NCBI GenBank assembly: GCA_009746045.1
Contig: RPFO01000072.1
Coordinates: 1,895,269-1,959,268, forward strand
Direction of reading: 5' to 3'
Origin: Mesostigma viride
Lineage: Eukaryota; Streptophyta; Mesostigmatophyceae; Mesostigmatales; Mesostigmataceae
Length of the DNA stretch: 64,000 bases
The notes below the pieces were generated by a model. That model did no database searches, had not been told where the DNA came from, and saw nothing but the letters and a program-made list of their open reading frames with translations. Shown piece after piece: positions 56,127 to 64,000 of the stretch; the stretch's first letter is position 1, and every line of letters begins with the position of its first letter. A program made the position numbers and the translations under genes.

Positions 56127-58382
56127 CACAGGCCGGATAAATATAAATGATATTTATGGAGTTTAAATAGAAATATTTATAAATACAGAATATTTATACC
56201 TCTAAATACATTTGCAAAGGGTTGCCGGATCCAGCAAAAGTATTTAAATACATTTACTGACGATCCCGATTGGCGCAAAAATATTTAAATATATTTACAC
56301 CGGCGCCGACTAGATAGAAAAATATTTAAATGTATTTAGTGACGATCCGTGTTATGAAGAAAATATTTAAATATGTTTAAAGAATATTTAAATGAATATA
56401 TTTCTAAATACCGTGGGTTATTTAAATATATTAAAACTGAATTAAATTAAATTATAACATGCCTCCGTGGGGAGGTCATGTAGCACATATTTCATGATGG
56501 ATGGGGTGGAGGAAGCCGCGTGATCGAACTATCCTAACTCTATCTAGAAAATCCTAACTGCACTACTCATCAAAACGCCTCCTCCGCTTGGGGGGAGGTG
56601 GCTTGCCCACAGGGTCGGGCGTGTGTGCCTTGTGACAATCTTCTTCCACCGCTCCTTGTCCTGCATGGCGGTCCAAAGACGGGAGAGAGAGTGGATGCGG
56701 TGCTCAAACTGGGCTGGGACCACGAGGTCGTCCAGCAACATCTGAACGTAGTTGGTGACAGGTTTCCCTACCCTTTTGGGAATGTCCTTGGGGCCAGGCC
56801 AGGTCAGAATGTGCCGCCCTGGCTGTCCAAGCCGCTGGGGGCCGGCCAGACCAAGGGTGGTGTCGACCTGGCTGGTGCGTGCAAGGTGTCCTACAAATGC
56901 TATTCTACGCTGTCTAATCTCGTCCGAAACACGAGGCATGCCATGATACAAAGACTCTGATGACGGACGCTCGGAAAAACCTACGTTAAGGACCTGCTGG
57001 AGCATCCTGTAAACTGTGCCGTCGAGCCGAGCTGCCAGTTTGGGTGGGAGGGTCCACGCCTCGGCGCCATACGTGAGCACCGTGAGGACGAGGACCTTGA
57101 AGAGCATGCGTTTGCGGTGCCCGTCCAGGCCCTTCGAGCGCCAGTAAGGTGTCAGTGTGAGCGAACGGAGCTTGGCCCAGGCGAGGGCGATGCGGGTGTC
57201 CACATCGTCGTCGGTGTCAGGAAGCCAGCTCCCCAACAGCTTGAAGCGGTCGCGGAACGGGACCTCCGTCCCGTCGAGCAGGCGCGGCAGCGGTGGTTTA
57301 CTGGAGGCCCCTATCACCAATGATCGCCTCAGTCTTGACACTAATCTCCAACCCCACCGCCCGCGCCTCCAGGCCCAGGCAGTCCAGCCAGGTCTGAATG
57401 TGCTCGGGGCGCTCAATGAGGGTGGTATCATCCGCATAAATCAGGTCGGCAAGGCGGTACCCCGGTCTAACCCCGCCGTGCTCTTTCACGTTAAGGATGT
57501 CCAAGCCGGGCTCGAACCCCTTAAGAGCAGTAAAGCGCGCACGTGCCCGGCGCATGACGTGATCCACAACAATAATGAACAGGTATGGGGACAGGACACA
57601 ACCTTGCCACACCCCGTGGTGAAGGGGGAATGGTGGAGTAGTGCCCTCCGCAGTCCGCACTACTGCCTGTGAGCCCTCATACAGTCGGCGAATGGCAGCA
57701 ATAAACGCAGGTGGTACCCGATCCAGAGCTAGGATGGCCCAAAGAGCCTCCCAGAGAACCGTGTCAAAGGCCTTGATATAGTCAACAAAAATGAGGACCA
57801 GCGGCAAACTGTCAGGGGGAAGGCGACGCACCTCCTCCATCAACCGGCGCGCGACAAACACAGCCATGACAGCTAGGGTACTAAATATATTTAAACCGTA
57901 AATATATGGGGCACCTGGCCCCATCCCCCAGCGCCCACAACCCCCTTTTTCCAGCCTGTACCTGTACCCGTGTACCGTAAATCACAATGGCGGCGGCACC
58001 CGCGAAGGTCGTGGTCATCCCAGCCACGCCCGGCCGATAAATAATGTTTAATAGTAAAAATGTAAGAAAATACCTCTAAACTAGCTGATTTGTTGGCTAA
58101 AATATTTAAATAATATTTAAATATATTTATCCGCGACAAAAATTTCAGGGGAAGTATTTAAATATATTTATCGTGGTCCTATTTTTGCGCCCAAGTATTT
58201 AAATATATTTGCGGAGTGTCTGATCAGAATATTTAGAGGCTTCCCGCTTTTTGCTGGAAATATTTAAATACATTTGAAACTCGCGCCGCCTCTCGAGGAA
58301 ATATTTAAATAGTATTTGAAAGGATCTTGCTCCCTTCGGAAAATATTTAAATACTCTTTAAATAATATTTATCCGGCCTGTG
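56127..58382. mobile_element. hAT-like element with 8-bp duplication, hosting a LINE
   Basis: Termini CACAGGCCGGATAAATAT and its inverted complement are perfect over 18 bp. An exact 8-bp duplication cactagtt flanks it (56,119-56,126 and 58,383-58,390), the size made by hAT transposases. Both subterminal regions (about 56,145-56,450 and 58,040-58,370) are AT-rich with many aaatatttaaatatattt words. No transposase is present; the interior is occupied by a LINE copy on the minus strand. I read this as a non-autonomous element later hit by a retrotransposon. Confidence 0.85.
56455..57876 (-). pseudogene. 5'-truncated LINE reverse-transcriptase copy
   Basis: On the minus strand it begins AVFVARRLMEEVRRLPPDSL and LIFVDYIKAFDTVLWEALWA (RT fingers), then HHGVWQGCVLSPYLFIIVVD and the active site YADDTTLIERPEH at about 57,420-57,455. 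Near 57,320 the frame shifts; the rest reads KRMLFKVLVLTVLTYGAEAW, RRIAFVGHLARTSQVDTTLG, and ends at the stop at 56,544-56,546. The 3' UTR ends at the cctccccacggaggcatg block near 56,455, the tail also seen at 12.9 and 27.3 kb. Endonuclease and ORF1 are missing. The enzyme would copy its own RNA into DNA at a nicked target. Confidence 0.85.
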
Positions 58383-58484
58383 CACTAGTTGCAATAAATT
58401 GCAGTTGGTGTTGTTGTTGATGTTGCCCACGCCGCACATGGGCACTGAGCAGAGATTTTTCGGGGAAATGGGTATATTTTATTA

Positions 58485-58797
58485 CCGTAGTGGTCAAAAT
58501 CACTTTGCGACAAACCTCTTTGCGAATCGACCTCGCAAACTAGTACTTTTCATGGGCTTCTTGTCTTGGCACGATGGCAGAAGAGCGGGGAGGCCGGCAG
58601 GCCAGCAGGCAGTCAAGCCTGCTGGCCTATAAATTTACAACATCGAGTACCTGCCAGTTGCCGGCCACTGACCATAAACAAGTCGATGGGCTCGCAAACC
58701 TAAAACTTTGCCTTCATTTTGGGTCGAAAACTATAAATTTCACCCTGTTTTGGGGTCGCAAAGTAGGTTTGTCGCAAAGTGATTTTGACCACTACGG
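58485..58797. mobile_element. MITE with perfect 33-bp inverted repeats and TA duplication
   Basis: The 313-bp element starts ccgtagtggtcaaaatcact and its first 33 bases are the exact inverted complement of the last 33 (58,765-58,797). TA flanks it at 58,483-58,484 and 58,798-58,799. There is no coding capacity. The superfamily is uncertain, though TA suggests Tc1/mariner-like. Confidence 0.9.
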
Positions 58798-58799
58798 TA

Positions 58800-60652
58800 G
58801 CCAACAAGTTTTGCGGGCTTCGCCCGCGACATTAGAGCTTGTACTTTTTGTGGCCGGTCCCCGGCCAGGGAGCCCCGGCTAGGGAGATGTGAGTCACCAC
58901 GTACCTCCGTCGGGTGCCCGCCAAGTGGCGCTAGTCCCGCCAAGGAGCGCGCGCTAGCTTTAGAGTTTCGACCACAAGATTCACGGAGTTTGGCAAAAGG
59001 GTGAAGGAAAAAAATCCAACATGCAGTGGAATAGGGTTGTACCGAATAGTGTTCCGAATACCGAATATCCCCCGAATACCGAACCGAACACCGAATATCA
59101 AAGAGACGGACAACCAGCGCAGGCCAGAAATCGGGAGAATCCGGACCATGGTAGCTCGAGCCTGCCGTTATCTTTTCCGCGTTTTCGAGTCGTTCAGGAT
59201 GATGAAGATGAATGGTGATGGAAATGTGTATCCTTGTGCATTGAAATTATGGCTGGCTTACGTGTGGAGCGACTAGATGACCTAGACGGTGGGGCCGGAA
59301 ACAGCATGCTTGATCAGGGCGTGTGTTTCTAGCCTAACTGGCCGGGAGTGTCTAGTGGTGAGCACCGAATATGTTCAGTATACGGCGAACGGTCTGTCCG
59401 TCTGAACTTATTCGGTATCGGTATCGGGAGGCAAGCTCTACTTCCGAATATGTTCGGTATCGAAATCGGGACACACTACTATTCGACGAATATATTCGTA
59501 GTTCCGAATATCGAATAGTAGCCCCTACTATAGTCGGTACCCCTACTAGCGGGCGGCGCAGCCTCCAGCCTCGGCCACTCACCAGCTGGCGCGGTCATGC
59601 CTCCGCCGACTCAGAGTTAGGCCAACGCCCAAAAGCTGAATGCACTATGCAGGGAAGGCAACTGTGCTCGTCAAAGTATTAAACACTAAGTGTATCTCAA
59701 TATATAATTGATACAAAATAATTAATATAAGTCTCATTAATATAAATGATACAAGTTATCTACCTAATACGTTATAGTAGCTACTGTCGTCATTATTCGA
59801 TCGGCGTCCGAATAGTTCGGAGAACTATTCGGTGTTCGATTCGGGAAGGGCCCTTCAGCTCCGAACATATTCGGTATCGGTATCGGGAGGCTCCAAATAT
59901 ATTCGGCATCGGGTTCGGGGCACCCCCCTGGTCCGAGTATCCGATTCGGCAAGCCAAAACGCTATTCGGTACAACCCTACAGTGGAATGCCTATAAAACT
60001 TCGAACACGGTACGTCACGATTAACCGTATGATGAGGTGGGCCTTGGCGCCTGAAGTGTCCGTAAGCAGCATAATCGGAAGTTGCACAATATGTACATTG
60101 CTAAAAAGGGACAAACTGCGCAACTGCGCAGTGGACGGAGCTCGCGAACTACTTGCGGAGTTCAAGCTCCAGATTGACTGCTACCCCTGCACGGGAGCGC
60201 GATGCGCGCGGGGATGAGTGACCTCGCCAAACCCGCAGACAGCAGGGGGAAATCGCTTACAAGCGGTGGAGCAGAGGAAAATCCACGTGTGAGCTTCCTG
60301 CGCGTTTGTAACGGGATATCGCCAACAGAAAGTTTGGTCCAACAGCCCAAAAGTTTGCGACGGTTATATCTGGAGCTCGCGAACACAGGAAATCGCAGAG
60401 TTTTCTAGTAGGAGCCATCTGGGCATACGGACCTCTGCCAAATGGCTCATCTGGATGTAACGCTTCAGAAACCTCAAAAATGGGCGCGCCGTGGTTTGAC
60501 CTTTTCGTGATTGGTCGCAACGAAATTTCGCGCAGCTCATTCGTCAAGCGGACTGTAAGTCGCGCCGCTGAGTGGCTGGAGCCGAAAGCCGTTCGAAAGA
60601 GTGTTAGCTAAAATTGTGCCAAGGCTGCGTTTTACAAGCTTTAGTATATATC
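58800..60652 (-). mobile_element. 0.9-kb repeat family, inverted copy split by a hAT element
   Basis: Segments 58,800-59,023 and 59,988-60,652 are the reverse complement of the tandem copies at 37.7-39.55 kb, from the terminal stem-loop (58,811-58,828) to the ctaaagc start near 60,645. A 948-bp hAT-like element interrupts it at 59,032-59,979. Confidence 0.85.
59032..59979. mobile_element. hAT-like non-autonomous element (948 bp)
   Basis: Perfect 18-bp termini TAGGGTTGTACCGAATAG and complement are flanked by an exact 8-bp duplication cagtggaa (59,024-59,031 and 59,980-59,987). TAGGG-type ends with 8-bp duplications are classic hAT. Subterminal regions hold many copies of ccgaata and attcggta, likely transposase-binding words. 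No transposase frame is visible. Confidence 0.93.
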
Positions 60653-60845
60653 AACTATATTAAAAACCATCGGGCATCCTGTGGTCCGTACGCCGTAACT
60701 TTCCGTACATTTCAGTGGATAACTCGTGATCGACGGGTGTCCTTTTCGCCTTTTACCGTTGGGCACAAGTCGTCGGAATTTGGAGATCGTACAGGCTTCC
60801 GTGCGTGGCTGGATCGAAGACGGCGTATCTTGAGCGGAGGACGAA
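60652..60845. repeat. ~200-bp dispersed repeat, copy 1
   Basis: The block from aactatattaaaaaccatcg through gatcgacgggtgtccttttc to gaagacggcgtatct recurs at 61,532-61,758 with few changes plus a short insertion. Confidence 0.85.
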
Positions 60846-61180
60846 AGGCGTTTGTTCAGTGAGACGCTATTGGCGTTCACTCGCGGGCATCTTTAATGGC
60901 TTTAAAGTCGTCTCGCGACATTTTGACGTTAGCGAGTCGATCGAGCTTGACTGGCGCGTAGTTGGTCGAACTTTTGCGACTTGCCACCTGTCGACTCATC
61001 GAAACTGGGTCGCCTACTAGAGTGACGGTCGGCTTGACGGCTTTCGTCTTTTCGCCGTTGCTATCGCCGGGTTCGACTTTCCACCCGTTTCGACTTTCTA
61101 CCTGTCGGAATGACGAAACTGCGTTAGCGGCCGGACAGGTTCGCCAGAAGTTATTCCCCTGCACGTGGCGGCTGCCCATA

Positions 61181-61212
61181 TACCAACCTACGACGATCGT
61201 CGTAGGTTGGTA
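61181..61212. repeat. 32-bp perfect palindrome
   Basis: taccaacctacgacga is followed at once by its exact reverse complement, with no spacer. It could form a cruciform or bind a dimeric protein, or mark a collapsed inverted repeat. Confidence 0.95.
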
Positions 61213-61531
61213 CATCCAAACTGCGTCGTCTACTGAAGTGACGGTCCAAAGACTGACGGGCGAAGATACTTAAACTTTTTGTTGCTGTTAAAATTCTCCG
61301 TCTTGAATCCATGCACTGAGGTGCCTTTCACCTATCACACTACTACGTGACCCTCAGCTGGTCGATACGTGGTACCTCTTAACCTAATGATATTCCTATT
61401 GGTTAATAAAAATACCCATTTACCCGGAAATCCATGCAGGTGCTTCAGTAAAAGGGACCAATAGACGTTAGGTTTGAAACTGACCAAAGTTTCTAAGTCG
61501 TCGAAAGTTGCTAATTGGGATTTTGCAACCG

Positions 61532-61758
61532 ACTGTATCCAACTATATTAAAAACCATCGGACGAAAGCCGTCAAGCCCTGCATGTAAAGACCATCGGGC
61601 ATCCTGTGGCCCGTATGCCGTAACTTTCCGTACATATTTTCAGGGGTCCTCGTGATCGACGGGTGTCCTTTTCGCCTTTTCCCGTTGGGCGCAAGTCGAC
61701 GGAATTTGGAGATCGTACAGGCTACCGTGCGTGGTTGGACCGAAGACGCCGTATCTCC
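61532..61758. repeat. ~200-bp dispersed repeat, copy 2
   Basis: This is a second copy of the 60,652-60,845 block in the same orientation. Its ccatcgggcatcctgtggc core recurs in part near 62,458 and 62,725, inside the G-rich region. Confidence 0.85.
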
Positions 61759-61777
61759 AATAGCATTCGGCAAGGCT

Positions 61778-61836
61778 ATATATCAAAGAGACAACTATAT
61801 ATCAAAGAGGCTATATATGTTGTCTCTTTGATATAT
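61778..61836. repeat. Hairpin with gagacaac arms
   Basis: The left arm atatatcaaagagacaac pairs with gttgtctctttgatatat about 21 nt later. The loop itself repeats part of the arm (tatatatcaaagagg). Confidence 0.9.
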
Positions 61837-62033
61837 GTGGCGGATCTCCGTAGTTTTCGCTCCTCGTCCGTCGTCGACCCCTGTCCTCAGTTCGCGCCGC
61901 GTTCACTCGCTCGCATCTTTATGGCTTTCAAGTCGTCTCGCGACATTATTGTTGACGTCGGTTAGCGACTCGAGCGAGCTTGCGACGGTTTTCGCCTTTT
62001 CGCGGGGGGCGGGGGGGAGGAACTCCGGGTGGG

Positions 62034-62257
<224 letters not shown>

Positions 62258-62905
62258 CCGGGTGGGGGGGGGGGTGGGGGCGGGGGATCCCGCAGACTCT
62301 GGCGTCTTGCTCGCTGAGGAGGGCGGGGGCCCTGCGACCTTGCCCGGCCGGGGCGGACCGTCTTAGTGTCCTGGGGGGGGGAGGCGGGGGAACCTCCGGG
62401 TGGCGTGTGGGGGGGCGCGGGGGCCTTGCGACCTCGCCGTCTCACTCAGGCGGGGAGGCATCCTGTGGCGGATCTTCATACTTTTCCGGTCTTTTTCAGG
62501 GGTCCTCGTGGTCGACGCCTGTCCTTCGCGCCACGCCTTTTCGCGGGGGGCGGGGGGGCGCATCATGCCGGCCGGCCGGGCTGAGGGGGAGGGCGGGGGG
62601 GGGGGGGGGGTACCGACCTCCGGGTGGGTGGGTGGGCGGGGTAGGCGGGGGATCCCGCAGACTCTGGCGTCTCGCTGAGAAGGGCGGGGGCCTTGCGACC
62701 TCGCCGTCTCACTCAAGCGGGGAGGCATCCTGTGGCGGATCTTCGTACTTTTCCTGGGCCGGTCGGCCGGGCGGGGGGCGTATCATGGCTGACGGAGGGG
62801 GGAGGGGGGGGGGAACCTCCGGGTGGGTGAGTGGGGGGATCCCGCAGACTCTGGCGTCGACTCGCTCAGGAGGGTGGGGGGCCTCATTGCGACCTCAATA
62901 CATGT
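62258..62905. repeat. Degenerate G-rich repeat cluster
   Basis: The word gatcccgcagactctggcgt occurs at about 62,285, 62,651 and 62,838, each followed by a g-rich block and tgcgacctc. ccgggtgggtgg words precede them. Confidence 0.8.
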
Positions 62906-64000
62906 AAAGACCATCGGCTTCAGTTGCTGAGGGGGGGGGGTGCGACCTCGCCTGGGGCGGGGCGTCTCACTGAGGCGGCAAATGGCCTACGGGTGGGTGG
63001 GAACTGGGAAGGGCGGACGGACTGCGGTGTTACAGGCCCACACAGCGTGTCGTTATTTGTCTCCCGACTTTTTCCTTTTTTCAGCCCCCTTCATAAGCTT
63101 CAGTTGACTTGAATCGAGTTGCCATGTGTCGGCGGACGGATCGAAACTCGACTACTAGAGTTACGGTCGGCTTTGCGCCTTCTTTTGGGGGGGATGCGAA
63201 GCATCCCCCCCCCCTTAAGCTTGTGTATGTTGATTATGGACCAAAGAGGTGAGAGGATGAGTAGCAGCAGAGATTTGGAAACGGCCGAGGGCCAGGACAG
63301 TGAGGACATCATTGATGAACAGCATGCCATCAACATACAAACTTAAGAAAGTAAGACAAAGGTACTCTGCGGGGACATGCAATGTTGCAGTACAGTGCTG
63401 TAAGCGGGACCGCAGACAATGTTGCAGTACAACTCCGTGCATGCGTAACGCCGACGTACACGGTACAACCCCCGCATTGTTAATCGGGCAAGCCGGCGCG
63501 GGAATAAACTCAACCAAGCCGGCTGATCGACAGGTTGATCTGATTTCTACTAGTTCTGCTTCTGCAGTCACGTGCTTTTTACACGCAACTGCCAGCAACT
63601 GACGCAAGGCTTGGCGAGGGATCCAATTCACTAGTAACTGACTGACACGCAAGTCTTATGTCAGCAGAATCTATAAAGGGAATCTTTTCTATTTGCCTGC
63701 GGTTACGGTTACTTATACAGGAATCTTTTCTATTTCATGATGCTAATCATCCGTTGTTGTTGTTGATTCGAACCGCACATGCGGAGATTTGGAAACTGCC
63801 GAGGGCCTTGAACAGCATGACACCACAGACAAAGTTACTTAGCGGACACATGTACGGCTGCATCATCGGATCCATCCGCGTTGGTAACAACGGCTGTGTG
63901 TCCTAGTTCCCCACCCGTTACAGGAAGGTTGTTGTTGTTGTTGTTGTTATTGTTGTTGATTCGTTCATATAGTATCTCTGCTGCCCATGTGCGGCGTGGG
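62906..64000. other. Right-end stretch with no supported gene
   Basis: (gtt)n runs lie at about 63,754-63,765 and 63,927-63,960. The last bases gcccatgtgcggcgtggg are the reverse complement of gcccacgccgcacatgggc at 58,424-58,442, again next to a gtt-rich run, so a dispersed repeat ends here. No gene is seen. Confidence 0.5.

Overview
The window looks like nuclear DNA of an intron-containing microbial eukaryote with GC-rich genes. A green alga is my best guess, from the GC-rich third codon positions, the U-box/kinase/ankyrin architecture and the transposon mix, but I cannot fix the taxon from sequence alone. Nothing suggests a prokaryote: there are no operons or ribosome-binding sites, protein matches are split by GT-AG introns, and non-LTR retrotransposons and small inverted-repeat transposons fill most of the space.

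Genes. (1) Positions 1-12,000, minus strand: a first coding exon (10,753-11,991) encodes an N-terminal U-box and a protein kinase domain. It ends at a phase-0 donor. Downstream lie eight exons of exactly 99 bp, all phase 0, each encoding one 33-residue ankyrin repeat. Seven sit in near-identical 1.17-kb tandem units that run off the left edge. I infer one gene: a U-box, a kinase and an expandable ankyrin tail. (2) Positions 16,562-24,204, plus strand: a large composite gene with a propeller-like region, a GBP/VLIG-like GTPase, an NFX1-like Cys/His-rich block, a VWA domain and a CbxX/CfqX AAA ATPase. It carries in-frame stops and frameshifts and is followed by a retrotransposon fragment, so it is a decaying copy or an error-rich consensus. 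(3) Positions 27,639-32,726, minus strand: an apparently intact five-exon mitochondrial carrier (SLC25) gene whose first intron holds a 1.2-kb pure-purine simple repeat.

Mobile DNA. From about 24 kb, and almost entirely after 33 kb, the window is a transposon graveyard. It holds several degenerate LINE copies: 24.2 kb, 25.4-26.8 kb, 33.7-37.4 kb with a 15-bp target duplication, 42-48 kb, and 56.5-57.9 kb. Two sister CACTA-like MITEs with 2-bp target duplications lie inside one LINE. There are two hAT-like elements with exact 8-bp duplications, two TA-flanked MITEs, two Helitron-like 3' ends with a hairpin and CTAG, and a 0.9-kb repeat present twice in tandem and once inverted 20 kb away, where a hAT element interrupts it. 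Insertions are nested up to three deep.

Simple repeats are extreme: a (GAGT)n/(GA)n/(GGGGA)n purine tract at 31.0-32.2 kb, uninterrupted G runs of 64 and 117 at 62.0-62.25 kb, a C27 run at 44.56 kb, and minisatellites with 24-, 30-, 34- and 38-bp periods. The stretches 12-16.5 kb, 39.9-42.1 kb, 48.4-53 kb, 53.8-55.8 kb and 62.9-64 kb show no gene I can support.
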